Position numbers and translations under genes: made by a program
From: Micromonospora kangleipakensis
GTDB lineage: Bacteria; Actinomycetota; Actinomycetes; Mycobacteriales; Micromonosporaceae
Direction: 5' to 3'
Length of the DNA stretch: 64,000 nt
Assembly: GCF_004217615.1 (NCBI RefSeq)
Contig: NZ_SHLD01000001.1
Span: forward strand, 1,922,001 to 1,986,000
In this document: in pieces, positions 1 to 6,977 of the stretch
Layout: each line of letters opens with the position of its first letter
How positions within the stretch are numbered: position 1 is the first letter of the stretch
Notes under the pieces: generated by a model
What the model saw: the letters and a program-made list of their open reading frames with translations, nothing else
Database searches by the model: none
Told to the model about the DNA's origin: nothing

Positions 1-123
1 GCGTGCCAAGAGCGTGCCAGGTCGACGGGTGAGGTCCGGGAATTCGCGGGGACTGGCGGGGAGAGTCGAGGGGCTACCGCATGTCAGCGCCAGGCCAGGT
101 CAGCGAGAACCGAGAGAGCCCAC

Positions 124-170
124 CTGGCAGTGTGGGGGTCAGGGGTTCGAGTCCCCTCGGCTCCACCCTT
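124..170 (+). repeat. Left attachment-site repeat (tRNA 3'-end fragment)
   Basis: A 47-bp sequence beginning CTGGCAGTGTGG and ending CGGCTCCACCCTT recurs without mismatch at 6739-6785 in the same orientation. It contains a T-arm (AGGGG-TTCGAGT-CCCCT) and an acceptor 3' strand CGGCTCC-A-CC. The U at position 70 of the acceptor is the tRNA-Ala identity feature. No 5' half of a tRNA precedes it, so it is a tRNA-derived core (attL or attR), not a working tRNA. Site-specific tyrosine integrases commonly use tRNA 3' ends, and an integrase remnant lies 80 bp away. Confidence 0.85.
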
Positions 171-172
171 CA

Positions 173-214
173 CGACAAAGGGCGTTCGTCAGACATGACG
201 GACGCCCTTTGTCG
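173..214 (+). terminator. Strong hairpin after the left tRNA-end repeat
   Basis: Two 18-nt arms (173-190 and 197-214) pair at 17 of 18 positions around a 6-nt loop, and TTCC follows. A tRNA gene is normally followed by such a terminator. A diverged hairpin with the same GGGCGTTCGTC left arm follows the right repeat, so homology between the two ends runs past the 47-bp core. Confidence 0.7.
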
Positions 215-228
215 TTCCTGACGGCGGA

Positions 229-248
229 AGTAGCCAAGCGAGTAGCCA
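229..248 (+). repeat. Paired AGTAGCCA repeats, likely integrase arm sites (left)
   Basis: AGTAGCCA occurs at 229-236 and 241-248, 12 bp start to start, between the left core repeat and the integrase stop codon. The same pair with the same 12-bp spacing and orientation lies inside the right end at 6634-6653. Paired short repeats flanking a core site are typical arm-type binding sites of tyrosine integrases. This reading is inferred from position and symmetry. Confidence 0.55.
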
Positions 249-251
249 CGG

Positions 252-506
252 TTACTTCCCCTCGCCCCACAGCACGTTCTCCATCGCGTCGGCAGCCTGG
301 ACGAGCTGAGTGGGCATGACGTGGCTGTAGATGTTCATGGTGACGCCGATCTGGGAGTGACCGAGGAGTTCCATGAGAACCCGGGCGGGCACGCCCTGGG
401 CGAGTAGGAGCGTGGCGGCAGTGTGCCGCAGGTCATGAAGACGGACCTTCGGCACTAGGCGAGTCGATCCGTCAGCGGCCGTTCCGGACTCTCTGTGACG
501 GGTTGG
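252..506 (-). pseudogene. int: Tyrosine recombinase/integrase, C-terminal remnant
   Basis: Only about 84 C-terminal residues of a phage-type integrase remain. The box II motif HDLRHTAATLLLAQG, the LGHSQIGVTMNIYSH segment and the nucleophile Tyr in NIYSH are visible. Reading upstream, natural integrase sequence (DGSTRLVPKVRLHDL) continues to about 500, where an in-frame TGA at 507-509 closes the frame. The N-terminal arm-binding domain and the first catalytic Arg are absent, so the fragment cannot be active. It abuts the permease promoter, so a deletion probably joined the two. A short product could start at GTG 455, but I treat it as a relic of the enzyme that inserted the island. Confidence 0.85.
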
Positions 507-518
507 TCACAGTAGGAT
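494..518 (+). promoter_or_regulatory. Palindromic operator with adjacent -10-like element
   Basis: TGTGAC-GGGTTG-GTCACA (494-511) is a perfect 6-bp inverted repeat with a 6-bp centre, followed at once by TAGGAT (513-518), a plausible -10 box. It lies just upstream of the permease gene and overlaps the broken integrase end. The 8-bp gap between TGTGA and TCACA is longer than the 6 bp of a CRP site, so the regulator is unknown. Confidence 0.4.
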
Positions 519-654
519 GCTGTCGTTGACTGGGAGAAGGTGATTCGCCCTGAGCACGACTGATCCAGCAGCCTCTGTCACGCCGGCCATCCCGGCCAGC
601 GCCGACGACCAGCCCGCCGTCCACGACAGACAAGGTCGGGTCGGCTCGACCGAG

Positions 655-1581
655 GTGCTGTGCTTCCTGCTCATCCTCCTTGGCGTGCTGCATCGGCAGG
701 TCGGCGCGCTGGTGGCGGATCCGCGTCTGCAGACCTGGCTGACCGTGTTCGTGTCGGTGATGGTGCAGGCGGTGCCGTTCCTCGTCTTCGGGGTGGTCCT
801 GTCGGCCGTCATCGCGGTGTTCGTACCCCGGTCGTTCTGGGCCCGGGCGCTGCCCCGCCACCCGGCCGTCGCCGTGCCGGTCGCCGGCGTGGCGGGCGTG
901 GTGCTGCCCGGCTGCGAGTGCGGCTCTGTACCGATCGCGTGTTCGCTGATCCGCTGCGGCGTCACTCCCGCTGCGGCGTTGGCGTTCCTGCTCGCCGCGC
1001 CGGCGATCAACCCGATCGTGCTCACCGCCACGGCGGTCGCCTTCCCCCGCAACCCGGAGATGGTGGCGGCTCGAGGCGGGGCCAGTCTGCTGGTCGCCCT
1101 GTTGATGGGCTGGTTGTGGCTGCGGTTGGGCCGCACTGAATGGATCCGTCTGCCGCATCGCGCCCACCTCGACGGGCTGCCCCGGATGGCGGCGTTCTGG
1201 ACCGCCTGCCGGCACGACGTCATCCACGCCGGCGGATTTCTCGTCCTGGGCGCCATGGCCGCGGCAACGATCAACGTTGCCATGCCCCAGCGGCTCCTGC
1301 ACGACCTGGCCGCCCGGCCGGTGCTGTCGGTGCTCGCCCTCGCCACGCTGGCGGTGCTGCTGTCCATCTGCTCCGAAGCCGACGCGTTCGTCGCCGCATC
1401 GCTGTCCCAGTTCTCCCTGACCGCTCGACTGGCCTTCCTCGTGGTCGGCCCGATGGTGGATTTGAAGCTCGTGTCCATGCAGGCCGGAATCTTCGGACGG
1501 CGGTTCGCCGCCCGCTTCGCCCCGGCCACCTTCGCCCTCGCCGTGCTCGTCGCGGCCGCAGTCGGGACGGTGGTCTGGTGA
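655..1581 (+). CDS. YraQ/UPF0718-type permease
   Basis: Polytopic membrane protein of about 308 residues with roughly eight hydrophobic segments. It carries the family signatures GCECGSVPIACSLI near residue 83 and AAPAINPIVLTA near residue 113. YraQ/ArsP_1 permeases move metals or metalloids, or act with a TIGR03943 partner; the substrate here cannot be read from sequence. GTG 655 is the first standard start, but it sits almost at the first membrane segment and has no Shine-Dalgarno. A GGAGAAGG at 533-540 would suit an in-frame CTG at 550, giving a 35-residue cytoplasmic N-tail. The last codons overlap the next gene through GTGA, so the two are translationally coupled. Confidence 0.85.
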   Translation: MLCFLLILLGVLHRQVGALVADPRLQTWLTVFVSVMVQAVPFLVFGVVLSAVIAVFVPRSFWARALPRHPAVAVPVAGVAGVVLPGCECGSVPIACSLIRCGVTPAAALAFLLAAPAINPIVLTATAVAFPRNPEMVAARGGASLLVALLMGWLWLRLGRTEWIRLPHRAHLDGLPRMAAFWTACRHDVIHAGGFLVLGAMAAATINVAMPQRLLHDLAARPVLSVLALATLAVLLSICSEADAFVAASLSQFSLTARLAFLVVGPMVDLKLVSMQAGIFGRRFAARFAPATFALAVLVAAAVGTVVW

Positions 1582-2300
1582 GTCGCGGCACCCAGGCGGT
1601 CGTGCTGGTCTTCCTCGGCGGCGCGATCCTGCGCGCCAGCGTCACCGACCTGTACCTGCGCTACGTCAAGCAGGGGCTGCGACCGTTCCTCATCGCCGCC
1701 GGGGTCGTGCTGGTCGTCGCCGCGGTCGTGGCCCTCGTGCAGGAACTGCGCTATCTGAACCGACCCGAGGCCGAGCCGGACGACGACGGGCACGGACACG
1801 GCCGGTCGGGCCCCATGGTCGGCTGGCTGTTGCTGCTGCCGGCGATCGCGCTGCTGTTCGTCGTTCCACCGGCGTTGGGCGCCGACACCGCGTCACGCGC
1901 CGGCTCCGCCCTGACCGACAATCGGGACGTCGCCTACCCGCCGCTGCCGCCCGGTGATCCGGCTGACCTCACCCTCCTCGACTACGGCTACCGCGCCGTC
2001 TACGACAAGGGACGCACCCTGAGCGGCCGGCGCATCAAGCTCACCGGCTTCCTCGCCACCGGCCCGGACGGCCAGCCCATGCTCGTGCGTATCGTGCTGT
2101 CCTGCTGCGCCGCCGACGGCGTCCCGATCAAGATCGGGCTACGCGGTGACGTTCCTGGCGTCCCGGACAACACATGGATGCGGGCCATCGGCCGGTGGAT
2201 CCCGCACACCGCAAAGGATCCTGTCAATGACGCCGACGTCCCCTACTTCCAAGTGGAGGACTGGCAGAAGATTACCGCCCCCGTTGAGCCATACGAGTAG
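1578..2300 (+). CDS. TIGR03943/YcgQ-type membrane protein
   Basis: A 240-residue protein with two to three N-terminal membrane segments, an acidic His-rich linker (DDDGHGHGR near residue 70) and a soluble C-terminal half with the conserved CCAAD motif (Cys176, Cys177, Asp180). Proteins of this family are usually encoded beside a YraQ-type permease, as here, and are thought to form a metal-related transporter pair. The GTG start at 1578 overlaps the permease stop. The His and Cys residues are possible metal ligands, which is inference. A translation begun further upstream in another frame would be only the shadow of the permease gene. Confidence 0.85.
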   Translation: MSRGTQAVVLVFLGGAILRASVTDLYLRYVKQGLRPFLIAAGVVLVVAAVVALVQELRYLNRPEAEPDDDGHGHGRSGPMVGWLLLLPAIALLFVVPPALGADTASRAGSALTDNRDVAYPPLPPGDPADLTLLDYGYRAVYDKGRTLSGRRIKLTGFLATGPDGQPMLVRIVLSCCAADGVPIKIGLRGDVPGVPDNTWMRAIGRWIPHTAKDPVNDADVPYFQVEDWQKITAPVEPYE

Positions 2301-2528
2301 ACGCGGACCGTTACACGGGCGGTTCCGGCACCGCGACCGCAACGACGAACGGCACGATCGCCGTCGTCCTGGACTGGCGGCCATCCGGCTGTTGGCGATC
2401 ATGCCCCGCTAGGTAGTGGGTGCAACACATCGCAACACACCCGCGGCTTCCTTGGCAGCCTAATGAAAATGGGTTCCAATTGCACTAGCTGCCGGCTCAC
2501 AGAGGGCCAGCGGAGAAGGAGGTTAGAG

Positions 2529-2921
2529 ATGTCGCTCGATGTGTCCGCTGCACTGTTGGAGCGCGCTGAGCGCGGGTCGGTCACCGACGAGGAGTTCGTG
2601 GCCTGCGTGCGTGAATCGCTGCCCTACGCCTGGCAGGTGGTGTCCGGGCTCAGCGCGGACCTGGCTGCCGGGGGTGGCGATTTTGCCGACCACGCCGTGC
2701 CGCCGCCCAGCGAGGCCGAACGCGGACAACTGTTGCGTGCCCTGGCCAGCGATGCGATCCGGGGCGGTCTGGAACGACACTTCGGGGTGCGTTTGGCGTT
2801 CCAGAACTGCCACCGGGTGGCAGCCTTCGCGCTAACGGCGGTGCAGTCCCCGGCATACCGAGAGTTCGTCTCGCCTGCTGGACAGTTGCGGAACCAGTCA
2901 CCGGAACTACGCAACTGCTAG
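2529..2921 (+). CDS. SCO5389-like conserved protein
   Basis: A 130-residue soluble protein beginning MSLDVSAALLERAERG, with a conserved core SLPYAWQVVSGL, a PPPSEAERGQLLRALASDAIRG segment and RHFGVRLAFQNCHRVA. I recognise it as close to the actinobacterial SCO5389 family, whose function is not known. ATG 2529 is chosen over an in-frame ATG 66 bp upstream because GGAGAAGGAGG at 2513-2523 gives a strong ribosome binding site. A TGAAAATG half-site at 2463 resembles half of a Zur box, but its other half is poor. Family copies normally sit in the core genome, so this one is probably an extra island-borne paralog. Confidence 0.75.
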   Translation: MSLDVSAALLERAERGSVTDEEFVACVRESLPYAWQVVSGLSADLAAGGGDFADHAVPPPSEAERGQLLRALASDAIRGGLERHFGVRLAFQNCHRVAAFALTAVQSPAYREFVSPAGQLRNQSPELRNC

Positions 2922-3230
2922 GCGGCTGGCGGCCGGGCGGGCGAATTCAGCCTTGGCCCGGCCGCCAAGCTGTGGCGACAGCGCTGCCGTCTCAGTCCTC
3001 ATCCAGCCATCAAGAGATCGACCCTCGACCGCTGACAGTGAGAGATGCCGAGAGGTGTTCCGCAGGCCGAGCGTGGTTCGCGCAGGTAGTCCGGCCTCAT
3101 GAGGGGCCGGCGTCAGCAACAAGTCAGCGAGACGCGCGACAACGACCGACAACCGCTGGTACAGGACAGCAAGGTCCTTGACTCCAACGCCAGTTGCCGA
3201 CATTGATCGGCAAGCGTCCACTGCACCGAG
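2922..3230. other. Non-coding stretch inside the island
   Basis: No open frame here shows family resemblance or a ribosome binding site. The sequence ends in a tRNA-like fragment at 3231-3276, so this is probably junction DNA between two parts of the island. The downstream bases to 3351 are also non-coding and follow the convergent HupE-type gene. Confidence 0.5.
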
Positions 3231-3276
3231 CCGCCTTTGCAAGGCAGGGGTTAGGGTTCAAGTCCCCTGGGCTCCG
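3231..3276 (+). pseudogene. tRNA-Ala(TGC)-like 3'-half remnant
   Basis: The sequence has an anticodon stem-loop with loop TTTGCAA (anticodon TGC) and near-paired stems CCGCC/GGCAG. A variable region, a T-loop TTCAAGT followed by CCCCT, and an acceptor strand GGGCTCCG come next. The T-stem has two mismatches and no 5' acceptor or D-arm exists upstream, so it cannot be a working tRNA. It resembles the tRNA-derived cores at both island ends and probably marks an old integration junction. Confidence 0.5.
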
Positions 3277-3351
3277 CGACGGCATGGCGCGGGACTGTCG
3301 GGCTTCGCCTGAAATCTGACCCCATGGTTCCGGGTCGGGCAACCCATAGAT

Positions 3352-4149
3352 TCAGGACCAGGGCCAGGGCGAGAGCCAGGAATGTACGGCGGTGGCGTCA
3401 GCCTGGATCGGTCGGAGCGCATGGCCGCCGGAGGCGAGGGCCAGCACCGACGCGGCGACCACACCGGCTGCCACTAGGGTGCCGTGGGCAAGGCGCGGGT
3501 CGCGCAGCCTGGGGATGTAGTGGCTGAGCACGTCACCGAGCATGAACATGCCCAGCACCGCGATCAGCTGGCCGATCTCCACGCCGATGTTGAAGGCCAG
3601 CACCCGGGGGATCATCCCGTCGGAGGGCAGCCCGATTGCCTGCAGCCGGGTGGCCAGGCCCAGGCCGTGCATGAGCCCGAAGGCCAGCACCGTGGCGGCG
3701 AACCACGTCCAGTCCTTCGGCCGGCCTCGCAGGCCGACCACTCCGACGAACACGAGGCTCAACGCCACAATCATGTCGACGAGGACTGGGGTGACCTGCC
3801 AGTCGGCGACGGTGGCGGTGAACAGGGTGATGCTGTGCCCGAGCGCAAAGAGCGAGATCAGCTTGGCCGCCCGCCGGATCTCGCCGGCGAGGAGCAGGAT
3901 GCCGCCGACGAAGAGGAGGTGATCCCAGCCGGCGAGCATGTGGGTGTTGCCCAACCAGACGAACCCGCCGACCGTGTCGGTCGGCCCACCGACGGAGTGT
4001 GCCCATGCAGGTTGCGGCAAGACCAGGACCGCGGCCACGAGGGTGGCCGCGATGATCGCACCTCGTCGCGCCGCAGCCGGCATCCGGGTCCACTGCCTCA
4101 GCCGTGCTGGGTCCTCAGCAAGTCGCTGCGCGGTCGCGTCTGGTTCCAT
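3352..4149 (-). CDS. HupE/UreJ-type membrane protein
   Basis: About 265 residues. A hydrophobic export or anchor segment ending LPQPAWAHS is followed by GNTHMLAGWDHLLFVGGILLL and FALGHSITLFTATV, then by the FGLMHGLGLATRL segment and three more membrane spans. This His-rich pattern (H-x3-G-x2-H, GHS, MHG) matches the HupE/UreJ_2 family, associated with nickel or other metal uptake. A sigma-70-like promoter sits so that transcription would begin at or next to ATG 4149, suggesting a leaderless message. An internal ATG at 4083 would give a more classical signal peptide but has no ribosome binding site. It lies downstream of the anti-sigma gene, on the same strand. Confidence 0.75.
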   Translation of the reverse strand: MEPDATAQRLAEDPARLRQWTRMPAAARRGAIIAATLVAAVLVLPQPAWAHSVGGPTDTVGGFVWLGNTHMLAGWDHLLFVGGILLLAGEIRRAAKLISLFALGHSITLFTATVADWQVTPVLVDMIVALSLVFVGVVGLRGRPKDWTWFAATVLAFGLMHGLGLATRLQAIGLPSDGMIPRVLAFNIGVEIGQLIAVLGMFMLGDVLSHYIPRLRDPRLAHGTLVAAGVVAASVLALASGGHALRPIQADATAVHSWLSPWPWS

Positions 4150-4156
4150 AAAAACT

Positions 4157-4184
4157 GCTATATGGTCCGATTTTGCCCAATCAA
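4157..4184 (-). promoter_or_regulatory. Sigma-70-like promoter for the HupE-type gene
   Basis: Read on the minus strand, TTGATT (4184-4179) and TATAGC (4162-4157) are separated by 16 bp in an unusually AT-rich patch. The -10 box ends 7 bp before ATG 4149, so the transcript would start at the initiation codon. Confidence 0.5.
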
Positions 4185-4223
4185 GCGCCACCGCCGGGGC
4201 GGCAGATGCGGGGCCGTGGGGTG

Positions 4224-5006
4224 TCACGCGGCGCGACGGTGTACAGCTTGCGCTGAGTATGGCTGCTGCGGCGGCAGCAGCCGCAGCGGGACCGATGGCT
4301 GCTCGGTGTCGTCGAGTTGGGCGCGCCACCGGGGCGGCTGCGGCTGACCCTGTTGCGGTGGTGGCCCACCGGGCCGCAGGCCGGGGCGGGACAGCAACAC
4401 GGTGATCAGGTAGCCGCCCAGCAGGAAGCCGTGACTGACGAGCCGGGTCACCGCGACCTGCGCGGTGATCAGGTCGTTCACCGACAGGAGCACCAGGGTC
4501 GCGACGAAGACGCTGAGCATTGGCAGCAGACCGGCAGGCGGGGTCCGCCGCAGAGCCACGAGCAGGAAGCCTGCCCCGACCGCGACGTTCCACGCCGCGG
4601 ACTCGTGCCACAGGTGCTGCCCGGCGTGCAGGTGATCGGTGACCGCTCCCGTGCCGACCTGAGCAAGTCCCAGCACAAGTTGTACCGCGCCGAGCAGGCC
4701 CAGCGCGCCACGGAGCCCGGCCACCAGCCGGCCGCGCCAGGCCACCGAGGGCCGCCATCGCGGCCGGCGGACCGGCGGCGGTGCGGCGGCGAGGATCGCA
4801 TCGGTCAGATCGGGCAGCGACGTCACGACCTGCGTACGGGTCCGCCGGGTCACCGCAGCCGCCGCATCGAACCACCTTCGGCAGTTCTCACACGATTTCA
4901 GGTGCTCTTCGGCCCCAGCTCGCTCCGCCGGCGTCTCCTCACCGTCGAGTTGGGCCGACAGGATCTCCCGCCACTGCTCACACCGCATATACCGATAGTC
5001 GTTCAC
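4224..5006 (-). CDS. Anti-sigma factor with zinc-finger (ZAS) domain
   Basis: A 260-residue protein. Its N-terminus (residues 9-45) has Cys9 and the H-x3-C-x2-C motif (His35, Cys39, Cys42) of zf-HC2 anti-sigma factors. Four or so membrane segments follow between residues 85 and 205, then a Pro/Gln-rich tail. ZAS proteins hold an ECF sigma factor inactive and release it on redox or metal signals. The gene lies 57 bp downstream of the ECF sigma gene on the same strand. The GTG at 5006 is used; an in-frame ATG six codons later is possible. The several membrane spans are more than the usual single anchor. Confidence 0.8.
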   Translation of the reverse strand: MNDYRYMRCEQWREILSAQLDGEETPAERAGAEEHLKSCENCRRWFDAAAAVTRRTRTQVVTSLPDLTDAILAAAPPPVRRPRWRPSVAWRGRLVAGLRGALGLLGAVQLVLGLAQVGTGAVTDHLHAGQHLWHESAAWNVAVGAGFLLVALRRTPPAGLLPMLSVFVATLVLLSVNDLITAQVAVTRLVSHGFLLGGYLITVLLSRPGLRPGGPPPQQGQPQPPRWRAQLDDTEQPSVPLRLLPPQQPYSAQAVHRRAA

Positions 5007-5063
5007 CGCCCCTGCCTGGTTCCCGACGCCGCCAGATGGGTTGAACTCTCCTACCTGCCGCCC

Positions 5064-5618
5064 TCAGCCGGCACGGCCTGCCCGCCGGTCGAGCTGACCC
5101 TCAACCGCGACGACCAGGTCCTCGCGGGCGCGGGCGACCCGGGAACGGATCGTCCCGACCGGGCACCCACACACCTGCGCCGCCTCCGCATACGACAGCC
5201 CGAGAACCTGCGTGGCGATGAACGCCTCCCGCCGCTCCGGCGACAGTCCCAGCAGCAACCGGCCCAACACCACCTCGTCCTCGAACCGCCCACCACCGGC
5301 CGGCGGCTCCCACTCGCCGAGCGGAGTCGTTCGGGGACGCGTCGCGGCCGCGCGCAGGTGGTCAGCGGCTACCCGCCGGGCGATGCCGAACAACCACGTC
5401 CGCGCCGATGACCGACCCTCGAACCGCGGCAGACTGCGCATCGCGCGCAGGTAGGTCTCCTGCACTAGATCATCAGTGTCCGACGAACCGAGCAGGTGGT
5501 GCAGGAACCGCCAGGTCTGGTGCTGGGTCGCCCGCACGAAGGCCGCCAATGCCTGTTGGTCCCCGCTGCCCGCAGCCAGTGCCCACGCCGTGACCTGCTC
5601 GTCCTCGCCTGTCGCCAC
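5064..5618 (-). CDS. ECF RNA polymerase sigma factor
   Basis: A 184-residue ECF sigma factor with region 2 (TDDLVQETYLRAMRSLPRFEG, then ARTWLFGIARRVAADHLR) and region 4 (LSPERREAFIATQVLGLSYAEAAQVCG, then VGTIRSRVARARE). GTG 5618 has GGAGG five bases upstream; this fits the usual length better than starts up to 5729. It is followed by its anti-sigma factor and is divergent from ycnI, which has an ECF-like promoter. The context suggests control of the island's metal genes. Autoregulation is likely but not shown. Confidence 0.88.
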   Translation of the reverse strand: MATGEDEQVTAWALAAGSGDQQALAAFVRATQHQTWRFLHHLLGSSDTDDLVQETYLRAMRSLPRFEGRSSARTWLFGIARRVAADHLRAAATRPRTTPLGEWEPPAGGGRFEDEVVLGRLLLGLSPERREAFIATQVLGLSYAEAAQVCGCPVGTIRSRVARAREDLVVAVEGQLDRRAGRAG

Positions 5619-5808
5619 CACAACCTCCGGTCCGGTCGCCTGCCCGCGGCGGTACCCGACTGTCCACAGCCAGCCACCACCATTCTCCCTTACGACAAGA
5701 CGTAGTAGAACGGCGTTGACCTTTGTCACAGTAATGCGCGCGAAGAGCCCAGTGTGCTCCCTTGATCGATTCGTCTGCGGTGAGTACGAGACCCGGTTGA
5801 AGGACGTC

Positions 5809-5835
5809 GGGAACTATCCGCGCGTGACGGACGAC
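5809..5835 (+). promoter_or_regulatory. Possible ECF-type promoter before ycnI
   Basis: GGGAACT (5809-5815) resembles an ECF -35 box. A CGAC at 5832-5835 lies about 16-17 bp downstream, with ycnI starting 58 bp further on. Match and spacing fit an ECF promoter, but the -10 box is short and degenerate. Confidence 0.35.
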
Positions 5836-5893
5836 TAGCAGAAGGTGCCGGAAACGCCCGGCACCTAGATTGAGAAAATGAGGACGCCCTGAC

Positions 5894-6610
5894 ATGACCC
5901 GGTCCCTGCTCACGCGAGCGGCCACCATCGCCGCTACTGTCGCCGCCATCACCCTCGGGGTGGCTGGCCCGGCATCAGCACACGTCACCGTCAACCCGAA
6001 GGAGGCGACGCAGGGCGGCTACACCAAGGTCACCTTCCGGGTGCCGAACGAGAAGGACAACGCCAACACCACCAAGGTCGAGGTCAACCTTCCCACCAGC
6101 TCGCCCATCGCGTCGGTGTCGCTGAAGCCGCTGCCCGGGTGGACCGCACAGACCGAGACGTCCAAGCTCGCAACGCCGATCAAGAGCGACGACGGGGAGA
6201 TCACCGAGGCGGTCACGAAGATCACCTGGACCGCTGACGCCAACTCGGCGATCAAGCCGGGGCAGTTCCAGGAGTTCGACGTCTCCCTCGGTCCGCTGCC
6301 GGAGACCGACCAGCTCGTGTTTAAGGCCCTGCAGACCTACTCCGACGGTGACGTGGTGCGGTGGATCGAGGAGCCGAGCAGCGGCGCTGAGCCGGAGCAC
6401 CCCGCGCCCGTGCTGAAGCTGGCGAAGAAGGACGCCGCCACGCCCGCCGCCGCCCCCGTGGCCGCAGCCGCGACGAGCAAGGACAGCGACAAGGACAGCA
6501 ACAAGGACAGCAACAACGGCACTGCCTACGGCATCGCCGGCATCCTGCTCGGTCTCGCCGGCCTCGTCGCCGGTCTGTTTGCTTACCGCCGCGCCGCACA
6601 GCCCCGCTAA
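5894..6610 (+). CDS. ycnI: YcnI-family (DUF1775) copper-binding protein
   Basis: A 238-residue exported protein. A signal peptide ends at PASA, so the mature protein begins with His30 (HVTVNPKEATQGG), the single-histidine brace that binds copper in YcnI proteins. The DUF1775 domain spans about residues 30-175 and includes the RWIEEP motif. An Ala/Pro and Lys/Asp/Ser-rich linker leads to a C-terminal membrane anchor (GIAGILLGLAGLVAGLFAY) and basic tail. It should act outside the membrane as a copper chaperone or acquisition factor. It is the last gene before the right island end and divergent from the ECF/anti-sigma pair. Confidence 0.9.
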   Translation: MTRSLLTRAATIAATVAAITLGVAGPASAHVTVNPKEATQGGYTKVTFRVPNEKDNANTTKVEVNLPTSSPIASVSLKPLPGWTAQTETSKLATPIKSDDGEITEAVTKITWTADANSAIKPGQFQEFDVSLGPLPETDQLVFKALQTYSDGDVVRWIEEPSSGAEPEHPAPVLKLAKKDAATPAAAPVAAAATSKDSDKDSNKDSNNGTAYGIAGILLGLAGLVAGLFAYRRAAQPR

Positions 6611-6633
6611 CCAGATCGGGTGAGGCCGAGTCG

Positions 6634-6653
6634 AGTAGCCACCCGAGTAGCCA
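6634..6653 (+). repeat. Paired AGTAGCCA repeats, likely integrase arm sites (right)
   Basis: AGTAGCCA occurs at 6634-6641 and 6646-6653, again 12 bp apart and in the same orientation as at 229-248. The pair lies 86 bp inside the right core repeat, in the 366-bp gene-free stretch between ycnI and the GH15 gene. Confidence 0.55.
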
Positions 6654-6738
6654 AGGCGGTGCATCCTGACGGACCGGCGCGTACCTTGGCGGACCCGTCG
6701 AGCAGCGCCGGGCGACATTGACCCGGCCTCGCCCGCTT

Positions 6739-6785
6739 CTGGCAGTGTGGGGGTCAGGGGTTCGAGTCCCCTCGGCTCCACCCTT
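6739..6785 (+). repeat. Right attachment-site repeat (tRNA 3'-end fragment)
   Basis: Exact 47-bp copy of 124-170, with T-arm and acceptor 3' strand but no tRNA 5' half. It marks the right island boundary; chromosomal-looking genes begin at 6978. Confidence 0.85.
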
Positions 6786-6792
6786 GATGACC

Positions 6793-6820
6793 AGGGCGTT
6801 CGTCGGAAACGACGGGCGCT
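6793..6820 (+). terminator. Hairpin after the right tRNA-end repeat
   Basis: AGGGCGTTCGTC pairs with GACGGGCGCT around a short GGAAAC loop, and CTTCGTCGTTT follows. It is a weaker, diverged version of the hairpin at 173-214. Confidence 0.45.
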
Positions 6821-6977
6821 CTTCGTCGTTTCCCGACCGGCAGGTAGCCGTGTGGATCCGGCCCGCGTCACCGGGCCGATTGTGGCTCCTCGTTCCGCTT
6901 CAACCCCGGGTGCGAGGTGTGCCCCGCCTGTCTGCGGGTAGTCGCCGCAGTCGGTGCGGCGAGAGCGGGGAGGTCTG

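Noticed and set aside
124..170. A complete tRNA or tmRNA gene at the island ends
   Set aside because: Only the T-arm and acceptor 3' strand are present. No matching 5' acceptor strand lies within tRNA range, and the T-loop TTCGAGT is tRNA-like, not tmRNA-like.
494..511. CRP-type binding site
   Set aside because: TGTGA and TCACA are separated by 8 bp, not the 6 bp of CRP sites, so only a generic operator is proposed.
2463..2477. Zur box before the SCO5389-like gene
   Set aside because: TGAAAATG matches one half-site, but the other half (GGTTCCA) lacks the needed symmetry.
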